64,000 bases of DNA from Falcatimonas sp. MSJ-15 (GCF_018918265.1 NZ_JAHLQC010000006.1:62001-126000); one strand, 5' to 3'; counted from the first letter of the stretch, positions 8,382 to 16,446 are shown. The notes: generated by a model not told the origin, from the letters alone. Program-made: numbers and translations.

Positions 8382-8426
8382 CGACAGTTCGTTTGTACCA
8401 TCCTGTCGTTAAATAAAACCAGGGCT
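8382..8426 (+). promoter_or_regulatory. preQ1-I riboswitch aptamer
   Basis: Stem P1 is CGACAG (8382-8387) with CTGTCG (8403-8408), enclosing the loop TTCGTTTGTACCAT. An A-rich tail TTAAATAAAACCAGGG follows, matching the UUAACAAAACAAGG tail of the Thermoanaerobacter preQ1-I aptamer. The tail end CAGGGCT (8420-8426) can instead pair with AGCCCTG (8452-8458). The aptamer sits in the leader of queD and queE, which make the precursor of preQ1. Ligand binding should hold the tail in the pseudoknot and favour the terminator at 8452. Confidence 0.75.
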
Positions 8427-8451
8427 GCTAAGAAGACTTTTTATGTAATTT

Positions 8452-8487
8452 AGCCCTGTAGGTGTGTATACATTTACAGGGCTTTCT
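8452..8487 (+). terminator. Regulated terminator of the preQ1 riboswitch
   Basis: AGCCCTGTA (8452-8460) pairs with TACAGGGCT (8475-8483), a perfect 9-bp stem followed by TTCT. The left arm is shared with the antiterminator formed with 8420-8426, so the two hairpins exclude each other. Confidence 0.7.
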
Positions 8488-8609
8488 ATATGTGCTCACA
8501 GTGGGGCACGTTCTTTTCTAAGCAATTCTGTTTTTATAATTCCCAGATTAGGTGTTTGCGAATAATTTCGTAATTACCTATTCCCAAATAAATTAGAGGA
8601 GAAACTAAA

Positions 8610-9029
8610 ATGTATTATTTAAAAACCGAGAACAGCTTTGATTCTGCACATTTTCTTAAAGGGTATGACGGAAAATGCAGGAATCTTCATGGTCACCGCT
8701 GGAGAGTTGTTGTTGAAATAGCAGCAGACAAGTTAAAGGATGAGGGCCAGACAAGAGGAATGCTTGTGGATTTTTCTGATTTAAAAAAAGCTTTGAAGGA
8801 TATCTGTGATGATTTTGACCACAGCTTGATTTATGAAAAAGGCTCTCTAAAAGGTGCGACAATTGCTGCATTACAGGCGGAGGAGTTTCGTATGATTGAA
8901 GTTGGCTTCAGACCTACTGCGGAGCATTTTTCAAAATATTTCTATGAGCTGATGAGTGCAAAAGGCTTTCCAATCCACAGAGTGGAAGTATACGAGACAC
9001 TTAATAATATAGCAGCATACGAAGAATAA
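8610..9029 (+). CDS. queD: 6-carboxy-5,6,7,8-tetrahydropterin synthase
   Basis: This 139-residue T-fold enzyme converts dihydroneopterin triphosphate to 6-carboxytetrahydropterin in queuosine precursor synthesis. The zinc ligands are H14 (SAHF), H27 and H29 (NLHGH). The catalytic cysteine is C23 (GKCRNLHGH). GMLVDFSDLK (about 50-59), DHSLI (about 71-75) and RPTAEH (about 101-106) are also family hallmarks. AGAGGAG precedes the ATG. queE follows after 15 bp. The preQ1 riboswitch upstream confirms the pathway. queC and queF, often in the same operon, are not seen here. Confidence 0.93.
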   Translation: MYYLKTENSFDSAHFLKGYDGKCRNLHGHRWRVVVEIAADKLKDEGQTRGMLVDFSDLKKALKDICDDFDHSLIYEKGSLKGATIAALQAEEFRMIEVGFRPTAEHFSKYFYELMSAKGFPIHRVEVYETLNNIAAYEE

Positions 9030-9044
9030 AGGAAAGAAACTAAT

Positions 9045-9710
9045 ATGAAAGTTGTTGAGAAATTTATAAGTATTAATGGAGAAGGAAGAAGAGCCGGAGA
9101 ATTGGCGGTGTTTATCAGATTCAAGGGCTGTAACTTAAACTGCTCCTACTGTGACACAAAGTGGGCCAATGAGCCAGCATGTGATTACGAGGAGCTGTCA
9201 CCAGATGAGATTTGTGAATATGTCAGTGAGACAGGCATTAAAAATGTGACGCTGACAGGGGGAGAGCCTTTATTACAGAAGGATATCAGAAGTCTAGTAG
9301 AAAAATTATTGAACAAATCGGACATTCGAGTAGAGATTGAAACTAATGGGGCTGTTGATATTGCTCCCATTGCCAATGCATTTTCAAAAGAAAAACTTAG
9401 CCTTACTATGGATTACAAGCTGCCATATAGCGGCTGTGAGGAGAAAATGCTTCTCTCCAATATGGAAGCTCTAAGAAAGCAGGACACAGTCAAGTTCGTT
9501 TCGGGCAGCATTAATGATTTGGAATGTGCAGAGAAAATAATTGAAAAATTTCATCTGACAGAAAGATGCCAGGTATTCATAAGTCCAGTATTTGGTTCAA
9601 TTGAGCCAGTGGAAATCGTGAATTTCATGACCAGTAAAAGGATGAATGATGTGCGTCTTCAGATTCAGATGCACAAGGTAATCTGGAACCCAGAGGAAAG
9701 GGGCGTATAA
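9045..9710 (+). CDS. queE: 7-carboxy-7-deazaguanine synthase, radical SAM
   Basis: This 221-residue protein is a short radical SAM enzyme converting carboxytetrahydropterin to 7-carboxy-7-deazaguanine. The cluster motif is CNLNCSYC (C29, C33, C36). The SAM-binding TLTGGEPLLQ follows at about residue 67. The early GEGRRAGELAVFIRF segment is typical of QueE. It is co-transcribed with queD and ends just before a perfect hairpin and transposon debris. A third operon gene may have been lost there. Confidence 0.93.
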   Translation: MKVVEKFISINGEGRRAGELAVFIRFKGCNLNCSYCDTKWANEPACDYEELSPDEICEYVSETGIKNVTLTGGEPLLQKDIRSLVEKLLNKSDIRVEIETNGAVDIAPIANAFSKEKLSLTMDYKLPYSGCEEKMLLSNMEALRKQDTVKFVSGSINDLECAEKIIEKFHLTERCQVFISPVFGSIEPVEIVNFMTSKRMNDVRLQIQMHKVIWNPEERGV

Positions 9711-9711
9711 T

Positions 9712-9742
9712 GTGAAAAATCCTTATATCAAAGATTTTTCAC
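9712..9742. terminator. Perfect hairpin after queE
   Basis: GTGAAAAATC (9712-9721) and GATTTTTCAC (9733-9742) form a perfect 10-bp stem with an 11-nt loop right after the queE stop. There is no T-run beyond it, so it may be a weak terminator, an mRNA stabiliser, or a transposon end. Confidence 0.45.
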
Positions 9743-9760
9743 GTGCAAATTTGTGCTTTC

Positions 9761-9862
9761 TGGAAATTCGCGTTTATCAACGTGCAAGGATCCTTCTGCT
9801 CAAATCTGAGGGTGCATCTAAAGAAGCAATTGTTTACAAACTGGATATTGGAATCAGTGTGG
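9761..9862 (+). pseudogene. IS630-type transposase fragment
   Basis: These 102 bases closely match 7869-7970 (LEIRVYQRARILLLKSEG when translated) but lack the TAG found in that copy. Only this helix-turn-helix piece of the transposase survives. It joins abruptly to a TnpB fragment. Confidence 0.6.
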
Positions 9863-10109
9863 AAGGCAAGAAAGAACTCGAAGATAGAATCTACAGATAC
9901 AGTTGCCATTGGATTGGATTATAAATCAAATGGCTTATATGTGGACAGCAATAAAGAATTCCAAACTTAAAGATTTATCTATAAGGCATTGGGCTTGTCC
10001 TGCCTGTGGTACAAAAAATATAGACAGGGACATTAATGCCGCACAAAATATAGTTAATAGACAAGGAAATGTGATGTTGACACATGGTAGTTCACAAAGG
10101 TATTATTAG
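9863..10109 (+). pseudogene. TnpB (IS200/IS605 OrfB) relic
   Basis: Two pieces in different frames are recognisable. The first is the RuvC-I strand TVAIGLDYKSNGLYVDS (about 9891-9941). The second is the zinc finger and RuvC-III block, WACPACGTKNIDRDINAAQN (about 9989-10048), ending at TAG 10107-10109. Everything between them and the N-terminus is deleted. The tail holds GGTAGTTCAC (10086-10095), which also ends the hairpin at 11176. Confidence 0.65.
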
Positions 10110-10183
10110 GATGCCAGGGTCAAAAGGTCTAAAACCACGTGAGCTTGCTCATAGGTGGGTGAAAGGCTTTTGCCCCCGACATC
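10110..10183 (+). repeat. Structured repeat, short copy
   Basis: Bases 10110-10165 match the reverse complement of 36150-36205 almost base for base: GATGCCAGGGTC, then AAAGGTCTAAA, then TGAGCTTGCTCATAGGTGGG. Here the element stops early, at GACATC (10178-10183). The larger copy at 36040 folds more fully. It may be transposon-linked RNA or a non-autonomous element; the nearby TnpB relic makes an omega-RNA link conceivable but unproven. Confidence 0.5.
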
Positions 10184-10217
10184 ATTATTAGTGTATTATA
10201 AGTAAGGAGTGATTATT

Positions 10218-11147
10218 ATGGTAAAGATAGATCTGATTACAGGTTTCCTTGGTTCAGGAAAGACTACTTTTATAAAAAAATATGCGAAATACCTTATGGA
10301 TAAAGGTGAGAATATAGGTATACTTGAAAATGATTTTGGTGCAGTTAATGTAGATATGATGTTACTTCAGGAATTAGAAGGAGATAAGTGCGAGCTTGAG
10401 ATGGTATCGGGTGGATGCGATGTGGATTGTCACAGAAGACGATTTAAGACTAAGCTGATAGCTATGGCAATGTGTGGATATGACAGAGTAATTGTAGAGC
10501 CATCAGGAATATATGATGTAGATGAATTCTTCGATACATTGCATGAAGAACCATTAGATAAGTGGTACAAGATTGATAATGTGATTACGCTTGTTAATGC
10601 AAGTCTTGAGAGTGAATTGTCAGAAGCTTCAAGATATCTGCTTGCATCTCAGGCATCTGTAGCAGGTAGTATTATTCTTACAAGGCTTGAAGAAGCAGGA
10701 ATAGACCAAGCAAAAGATACTGTCAAAAGAATTAAGGATGCACTTATAGAGTGCAAATGTAACAGAGATATTGATGATGCTGTGATATATAAAGAAACTT
10801 TAAGTCTTACAAATGAAGACTTTGATAAGATAAGTACTTCAGGATATAACATGAGTAGTTATAAGAAGACATGGTCACAGGATGAGAGTGGTTTTGAATC
10901 AATATATTTTCTTAATAAGACACTTACGGTAAAACAGTTTGAAGATAAGACTAATATGATGATGAATAATACAGAATATGGTAATGTATTTAGAGTAAAA
11001 GGTTTTCTTCATAACGAAGATGGTACCTGGATAGAAGTTAATGCAACCAGAAAGGATATGACAATAACACCGATCGCAAAAGGACAGGAAGTTATAATAG
11101 TAATAGGAGAAGGACTTAATAAGGAACTTATTGAGAAGATGTTTTAA
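10218..11147 (+). CDS. CobW/CobW-C family GTPase (G3E)
   Basis: This protein of about 309 residues has Walker A GFLGSGKTT (9-17), then NDFGAVNVD (about 40-48), and EPSGIYD as the G3 region near residue 98. The family's metal motif (GCxCC) is replaced by GGCDVDC at about residues 69-75, still with two cysteines. G3E proteins use GTP to insert metals into enzymes or act as zinc chaperones. No client gene is adjacent, so the target is unknown. The start is set at ATG 10218, nine nt downstream of AAGGAG. A GTG at 10209 overlaps that site. Transposon remnants lie on both sides. Confidence 0.8.
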   Translation: MVKIDLITGFLGSGKTTFIKKYAKYLMDKGENIGILENDFGAVNVDMMLLQELEGDKCELEMVSGGCDVDCHRRRFKTKLIAMAMCGYDRVIVEPSGIYDVDEFFDTLHEEPLDKWYKIDNVITLVNASLESELSEASRYLLASQASVAGSIILTRLEEAGIDQAKDTVKRIKDALIECKCNRDIDDAVIYKETLSLTNEDFDKISTSGYNMSSYKKTWSQDESGFESIYFLNKTLTVKQFEDKTNMMMNNTEYGNVFRVKGFLHNEDGTWIEVNATRKDMTITPIAKGQEVIIVIGEGLNKELIEKMF

Positions 11148-11175
11148 TATAATTTATAAATTGTCAGCAAGAAAA

Positions 11176-11205
11176 CCCATTACCTTTAGGTGATGGGTAG
11201 TTCAC
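11176..11205 (+). repeat. Hairpin and end sequence of an IS200/IS605-type element
   Basis: CCCATTACCT (11176-11185) and AGGTGATGGG (11188-11197) form a 10-bp stem with one wobble and a two-base loop, followed by TAGTTCAC. The same GTAGTTCACAAA string closes the TnpB relic at 10087-10098. The subtilase stop codon at 11202-11204 lies inside TTCAC, so the element end abuts that gene. As a hairpin it may also end the transcripts of the CobW gene or the subtilase gene. Confidence 0.5.
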
Positions 11206-12884
11206 AAAAAAGAATCCTTTATACACAATGCGCCCCATCCTGCTTGTTTTGATGGATATATAGATATTGATGAAAGCTTTCTTGAACCTCTGATTAAGAA
11301 AGCTTTTATCTTGTCTGAATACATATAAGGATCATTACCATTAACAATTCCCCACTCCATAAGAAGTGCACAAGCACCACTTACAAATGGTGTTGCAAAA
11401 GAAGTGCCTGTATATGATGAGTATCCACCACCGGATTTGGTACTGATTATATTAACACCCGGTGCGACAAGCTCAGGTTTGATGGCAGATAGAAGTCTTG
11501 TGAATCCACGACCTGAGAAGAATGCGACAGAATCGTTAGTATAATCATAAGCACCGACAGTAATTACATTCATAGTATCCGATGGTGTTGTAAGTGTTGT
11601 ATATTCGTCCGGATATAGAAAGTTAGTACCTTGGTTAATTGAACCAGAACTTTGCATCCATATATCATATCTGCCATTTTTTATAAGACGTGCATTAATC
11701 TCTATCGAATACAGACCACCATCGATATAATAACTATCACTGTTAAAACTAAAGAATATATTCTGTGATACGGAGATAGGTGATGGCATACCATACAGTA
11801 TACCAATATTCGTATTACGGTATCGGAATCGATTAACAGAGGGGCTTATATTCTGTCTGCTGCCATCTGGATATATTATTGAAAAATCTAGCATATCTGC
11901 GTAAAATTGCCATAATTCCATAGTTAGCGAAGTCTCACGTTCTGATATTGAAAAAGGAATAGTAACAGTTTCACTACTTCTAAGTGTTCCACCTGCGTGT
12001 ATTGAAGACGCACCTTCATTACCACTTCCGCATACAATAACATTGCGACCATAAGACTTAAGAGTGTTAAGATAATTGCCTACTAGCGAGTATCCGTCAT
12101 GAGGTCCGTAATTATTACCATAGCTTAGATTAATAACAATAGGAAGATTACGTTCACTGGCATATTTTACAGCAAAATCAATTCCTTCCATAAGTGCAGC
12201 AGTATTAGGATAAGATGAAGTTATACTGCTTCTTAATCGGACGGCGAGTATCATACTATCAGGTGCAACACCGGCATATACGCCATCTGAAGATGCACCA
12301 TTACCAAGACATATTCCGGCTACAGCAGTTCCATGTCCGCTTACATCTCTTGGAATTGGAGTAATTGATGATGCCTTAGAATTGCTATAAGAATTAATAA
12401 TGCGATTAATATCAGAAGATGTATATAGATTACCATATCTGTAACCAGAAGGAGGAGTACCGGCAACACTCTGATCCCAATAAGCGATGATTCGTGTTGA
12501 TTTGTCAGTATCTAGAAAATCCGGATGGAATATGTCGATGCCGGAATCAATAATAGCGATAATAACACCACGTCCGGTTAGTGAAGATATAGATTGTGAA
12601 CCTCCACTTAATGGGCATGAGTTCATAAGTCCGAATCGTACTGAGAAGAATACTGGTTCAGGAATGGATATATAGATTATATAATCGTATGAAGCAAGTG
12701 ATGGAATATCTCTAATCATAACATTAGCTGTTGCATATCCACCTAACAGAATAGTAATATTATATCTATCTGTAATCTCACTGATATCGCCATTATATAT
12801 AAGTATCAGTTCAACATAATCTGTGGCAGATGGTAGTGATGATAAGAGAAGATTAAGAGATTCTGACAGTTTCTGATTATACAT
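11202..12884 (-). CDS. S8 family subtilase (subtilisin-like serine protease)
   Basis: This protein of about 560 residues has the full triad: D113 in AIIDSGID, H184 in GHGTAVAG, and S495 in YTGTSFATP. The oxyanion segment GSGNEGA lies near residue 290. There is no signal peptide or propeptide-like N-terminus. A large insertion sits between the oxyanion Asn and the catalytic Ser (residues 295-480), as in the clostridial Csp-like and related subtilases. ATG 12884 is preferred over 12896 because the earlier ATG overlaps GGAGGG. The C-terminus (GWGALCIKDSFL) ends inside an IS end sequence and may have lost a few residues. Target unknown. Confidence 0.85.
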   Translation of the reverse strand: MYNQKLSESLNLLLSSLPSATDYVELILIYNGDISEITDRYNITILLGGYATANVMIRDIPSLASYDYIIYISIPEPVFFSVRFGLMNSCPLSGGSQSISSLTGRGVIIAIIDSGIDIFHPDFLDTDKSTRIIAYWDQSVAGTPPSGYRYGNLYTSSDINRIINSYSNSKASSITPIPRDVSGHGTAVAGICLGNGASSDGVYAGVAPDSMILAVRLRSSITSSYPNTAALMEGIDFAVKYASERNLPIVINLSYGNNYGPHDGYSLVGNYLNTLKSYGRNVIVCGSGNEGASSIHAGGTLRSSETVTIPFSISERETSLTMELWQFYADMLDFSIIYPDGSRQNISPSVNRFRYRNTNIGILYGMPSPISVSQNIFFSFNSDSYYIDGGLYSIEINARLIKNGRYDIWMQSSGSINQGTNFLYPDEYTTLTTPSDTMNVITVGAYDYTNDSVAFFSGRGFTRLLSAIKPELVAPGVNIISTKSGGGYSSYTGTSFATPFVSGACALLMEWGIVNGNDPYMYSDKIKAFLIRGSRKLSSISIYPSKQAGWGALCIKDSFL

Positions 12885-12935
12885 AGTTCCCTCCATTATT
12901 ATATAGTTAAAAAATAAAGTGATTTTATATGAAAC

Positions 12936-13087
12936 GCCTGCCAGATATACTATATTACCACAGTGGGCGTTCTCACTTCATTGCAAGCGTAGCGGTACTA
13001 AGTTCGCTATACATCTTCGATGTATAAGCTTACTAAGTACCGACGATTGCAAAGACCACTGCTTGTAATATAGTATATCTGGCAGGC
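12936..13087. repeat. 152-bp interrupted palindrome
   Basis: The outer 23 bases (12936-12958, starting GCCTGCCAGATATAC) are perfectly inverted at 13065-13087. Inside, CAGTGG pairs with CCACTG, TTGCAA with TTGCAA, GGTACT with AGTACC, and ATACATC with GATGTAT around a TTC turn at 13015-13018, so almost the whole element folds on itself. It holds no ORF. It fits a miniature inverted-repeat element or a structured RNA, and could form a cruciform. Confidence 0.75.
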
Positions 13088-13203
13088 TGTGTATCTTAAA
13101 ATATCGGTTAAAAATTGGTAGTTTAGTACATTAATATGGGATAAAATATCTATAAAAAACGTACTTAAGGACTATATATTATTAAAGTACATTATGTTAG
13201 AAT

Positions 13204-13330
13204 AAAAAATGTAAGATGTCAGGCAAGCTGATATCGCTTTAGACGTTAACTTGCCATAAGAACATCGCTTAGTCAAATAACAGTAATTGAAACAGGTGCA
13301 TGGAAGAGATTCCGTTGCACCTGTTTTAAT
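13204..13330 (+). ncRNA. Possible small RNA
   Basis: Both flanking genes are on the minus strand, yet a strong terminator faces right: AACAGGTGCA (13291-13300) with TGCACCTGTT (13316-13325), then T-rich. An extended -10, TGTTAGAAT (13195-13203), lies about 110 nt upstream, and GGCAAG/CTTGCC (about 13221 and 13251) makes an inner stem. No small ORF with a ribosome binding site was seen. The family is not recognised. Confidence 0.3.
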
Positions 13331-13353
13331 TTTATGCATTATATAGTTACAAT

Positions 13354-13430
13354 ATGAATAATATTATTACTATGTATTGTGGTAAAAATGAATAATATTA
13401 TTACTATGTATTGTGGTAAAAATGAATAAT
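13354..13430. repeat. 34-bp tandem duplication
   Basis: A 34-base unit beginning ATGAATAATATTATTAC is present at 13354-13387 and identically at 13388-13421. A 9-base third copy follows. It lies next to the 3' end of the lipoprotein gene, and slippage could change the copy number. Confidence 0.8.
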
Positions 13431-13433
13431 TAA

Positions 13434-14036
13434 CTAATGTGCAATAAGTGTATGTCCTGCACGAGTGAGTGTTATAATTACCGCTGAATAGTCATCTGAA
13501 TATGGTAACATGGATAATGAGAGTGTATTGCCTTGCGAATCCGTCCATACATATATAGGAGCTATGCGAGATATTGTTGAATCATTGCTATCTGTTACAT
13601 GTAGTAGATCACCCGTAGTTCGTTTATCAAGAGTCTCACAGTCTGCTGGAGCATTTTGCGATAATTCTTCGAACATTCTATCATATACTTTTTGTGATTC
13701 TTCTAGTGCATTGCCATCTGTATATAGGAAATTGATAGCGACACCTATTACTTCAGTATGAGAATTGCTATCACTATATAACTGAATAATACCACCATCT
13801 TCGCCTAGAATAGTAACTTCATCTTGTAATGCTAAGCAGACTTCGTTTTCACTTCGGAGTTCATTATCTGATTTGGCTTTAGCAAAATCATAGCCAAATG
13901 GATAAGGTTTGTATCGAAACGAATTACCATCTATGAGCATATCAATTCCATCATCCGTAGTGCTTTTGTTACCACATCCGACAGCCATTATTATACATAA
14001 GATTGTTGCGATACATGTTAATATTTTTCGTTTCAT
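13434..14036 (-). CDS. Putative lipoprotein
   Basis: This 200-residue protein starts at ATG 14036 behind GGAGGGGCT. A longer in-frame start at 14129 lacks a ribosome binding site and would bury the signal peptide. MKRKILTCIATILCIIMAVGC is a lipoprotein signal with the lipobox cysteine near residue 21. The mature part is acidic. It has no family I recognise, although VYDRMFEEL and a Val/Ile-rich C-terminus suggest one compact domain. It is single, between a tandem repeat and a long spacer. Cell-surface anchoring is the only function I infer. Confidence 0.7.
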   Translation of the reverse strand: MKRKILTCIATILCIIMAVGCGNKSTTDDGIDMLIDGNSFRYKPYPFGYDFAKAKSDNELRSENEVCLALQDEVTILGEDGGIIQLYSDSNSHTEVIGVAINFLYTDGNALEESQKVYDRMFEELSQNAPADCETLDKRTTGDLLHVTDSNDSTISRIAPIYVWTDSQGNTLSLSMLPYSDDYSAVIITLTRAGHTLIAH

Positions 14037-14383
14037 GGAAAGCCCCTCCTTTGGTTTATAATAATAATTATTGATGTCACAACCATTATATTTATCTTTA
14101 GCTAATAGTATGTTTATTAGCTGTGACATGTAAGATACATCTTAATAATACAAGATATATATCGATATGTCAATTAAAATGTCAGTTTTTTTCAAAAAAA
14201 ACGATGTAAAAAAAGTCTTTTTAATTTATCGTACCAAATTATGTAAACTTATTCAAAAGTATAAAAATATATGAAGATTTAGATTAGTTAAGTGTAACAT
14301 CTACTGATATCTGTGAATAACCGGTATAAAAATATATCAAGACCTATATTAGCTGCATAAGAGAGTGCAGGTTGAAATATACT
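14037..14383. other. AT-rich intergenic stretch
   Basis: I see nothing coding here. It contains poly-A/T tracts and must hold the promoter of the lipoprotein gene on the minus strand, but no confident -35/-10 pair. Confidence 0.4.
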
Positions 14384-14450
14384 TATTAAAAAAAGATTCC
14401 CTAAGCTTTCAAACATAAAATTATGTTTAACAGTTTTAGGAAATCTTTTA
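14384..14450 (-). terminator. Long hairpin terminator of the HD-MATE operon
   Basis: On the minus strand, AAAGATTTCCTAAAA pairs across with TTAGGGAATCTTT (14391-14403 against 14434-14448 on +), with an inner AAACATAA/TTATGTTT stem, followed by a T-run at 14384-14394. Confidence 0.7.
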
Positions 14451-14485
14451 GTTAGAATTGATAATTATATCAATTAGATTATCAA

Positions 14486-15838
14486 TTAGACAAGTTTAAT
14501 ATCAAGCCATCGTCCACGACAATATCTTATAAGGAACAGAGCTGATCTGAAAGCCCAGTCAATATACATTCCGAGCCATACACCAAGTACACCCATGCTT
14601 AGATATCCGGCAAGAAAATAACTGCTTAATACTCTGAAAGTCCACATAGAGAAGATGCTTACAATCATAGTGAATTTGGCATCGCCTGCTGCTCTTAATG
14701 TGTTAGGCAGAGTAAAACTTAGTGGCCAGATGAATATTGCAATCAATGAGAATGAGTGAATTAAGTTAATTGCAATATGAGTGGCTTCTGGTGTGAGATT
14801 GAATATTCCGACAATATTCTTTGCAAATACAGTCATAATGAAGTTAGTTGTCCATAATCCCATATATGAGAACATAAGAAGTTTTTTACTGTATTTTTTC
14901 GCTTGTTCTCGCTCGCCTGCACCGATACATCTTCCTACAACTGTGACCATTGCAAGTCCCATTGCATTACCTGGTATATTAGAAAAAGAACTTACGTTAG
15001 AAGCTATGGAATTAGCAGCAATCGCAGAAGTTCCAAATGTTGATGTAAGACTTGATACAGCAAGTTTGCCAATCTGGAACATACCATTTTCAAGTCCACT
15101 TGGAATACCAATCTTTAGAAGTTTTCCAATAATATAATTATCAGGTTTTAGATATCTGATATTGTCAATACGAACCATAGTATCCTTATTCATGATAAGG
15201 AACATGATAAATACAGCTGATATGATACGACTTATAAGTGTCGCTATTGCAGCACCGGTAACACTTAAGTTAAATATGAAGATAAGAATATAATTGCCAC
15301 CTATATTAAGGATATTCATAATAAGGCTTGAGATCATGCTTGTCTTACTGTCACCGATACTTCGAAACAGGGCAGCACCGGCATTATACAGTCCAAGGAA
15401 TGGATATGATATAGCTGACAATATAAAATATATTCTTGCATAGTTCATAACATCAGCATCTATCTTGCCAAATATGCCACGAAGTATAAGTCTGTTAAAA
15501 AATAGAACAACAAGCATAAGAAATGCAGAGCAAAGTGTCATAACATATACAAGTTGTCCAGCAGATCTTTTGACTGTCTCTTTGTCATTTTTTCCCATAT
15601 ATTGGCTGCATACAACTGCACCGCCGGTTGCAAGTGCAGATAGAATCTGAATAAGGAGTGTATTAACACTGTCAACTAAGGATACACCGGATACAGCAGC
15701 TTCACCGACTGATGATACCATAATTGTATCGATAAGACCGATACTTACAGCAAGTGTCTGTTCGATTATAAGTGGTATTATTAATTTAATCAGATCATTT
15801 CCACTAAAAAGCGGAGTATTTTTAACAGCTTTATTCAT
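14486..15838 (-). CDS. MATE family multidrug/cation efflux transporter
   Basis: This 450-residue membrane protein has the length and pattern of twelve helices in two homologous halves. The N-terminal IIPLIIEQTLAVSIGLIDTIMVS and VSGVSLVDSVNTLL segments are typical MATE helix 1-2 sequences. AAGDAKFTM in the second half is another hallmark. It should export cationic compounds using a Na+ or H+ gradient. It begins 2 nt after the HD-hydrolase stop, so the two form an operon. The substrate is unknown. Confidence 0.9.
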   Translation of the reverse strand: MNKAVKNTPLFSGNDLIKLIIPLIIEQTLAVSIGLIDTIMVSSVGEAAVSGVSLVDSVNTLLIQILSALATGGAVVCSQYMGKNDKETVKRSAGQLVYVMTLCSAFLMLVVLFFNRLILRGIFGKIDADVMNYARIYFILSAISYPFLGLYNAGAALFRSIGDSKTSMISSLIMNILNIGGNYILIFIFNLSVTGAAIATLISRIISAVFIMFLIMNKDTMVRIDNIRYLKPDNYIIGKLLKIGIPSGLENGMFQIGKLAVSSLTSTFGTSAIAANSIASNVSSFSNIPGNAMGLAMVTVVGRCIGAGEREQAKKYSKKLLMFSYMGLWTTNFIMTVFAKNIVGIFNLTPEATHIAINLIHSFSLIAIFIWPLSFTLPNTLRAAGDAKFTMIVSIFSMWTFRVLSSYFLAGYLSMGVLGVWLGMYIDWAFRSALFLIRYCRGRWLDIKLV

Positions 15839-15840
15839 AA

Positions 15841-16446
15841 TTATCTTTTAATTCTTCCTTTTTCAATATTAGGTTCAATATATTCATTATAAGCAAAATC
15901 CCAAAGAGAGGAAGAACCTTCAGAAGTTCTTCTGTTGCGTTCAAGAATCTGTGAGAGATGAACACCTTTTTCAGCCCATGATTTGCCATCGGATGCAGCA
16001 TTTAACATGATTGGCTGAATGTTATCCATAGTCCTTGCGAATTTTGCTTCTTTACTTTCCCTTGCTTCAAATTCGTCAAAAAGACTTCTAAACTTAACAG
16101 CCAGGTCGTCAGGAAGAAGAGAAAATATTCTGTCAGCAGCAGCTTTTTCTCTATCAGCCTGAGTTTTTTTCGCTTCTTCATCATAAGCATAAGTATCACC
16201 GGCATCAATCTCAACAAGATCATGAATAAGAAGCATAGTAACTGTCTTAAGGACATCAATCTCTTCATTAGCATATTCACTTAGAAGAACAGTCATAATA
16301 GCCATGTGCCAGGCATGCTCGGAATCATTTTCTTTTCTTGAAGCATCAGCAAGATAAGTCTGGCGAAATATTTCCTTTTCTTTATCAATCTCTAATATAA
16401 AATCAAATATTTTCTTTAAACGTTCATCAGTTGTATAATTATCCAT
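15841..16446 (-). CDS. HD domain hydrolase, YfbR/HDDC2-like
   Basis: This 201-residue protein has an HD metal site: H44 (SEHAWHMA), H75-D76 (LLIHDLVEIDAGD) and a late D near residue 140 (TMDNIQP). YfbR/HDDC2 proteins are 5'-deoxynucleotidases acting on dNMPs, and length and motifs fit that group. AAGGAGATAC lies before the ATG on the minus strand. It is the first gene of a pair with the MATE transporter. A functional link, such as nucleoside-analogue handling, is only a guess. Confidence 0.82.
   Translation of the reverse strand: MDNYTTDERLKKIFDFILEIDKEKEIFRQTYLADASRKENDSEHAWHMAIMTVLLSEYANEEIDVLKTVTMLLIHDLVEIDAGDTYAYDEEAKKTQADREKAAADRIFSLLPDDLAVKFRSLFDEFEARESKEAKFARTMDNIQPIMLNAASDGKSWAEKGVHLSQILERNRRTSEGSSSLWDFAYNEYIEPNIEKGRIKR

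Noticed and set aside
13204-13330. 6S RNA, SRP RNA or tmRNA
   Set aside because: Hallmark sequences of these RNAs were looked for and not found, so the segment is kept only as an unnamed candidate.
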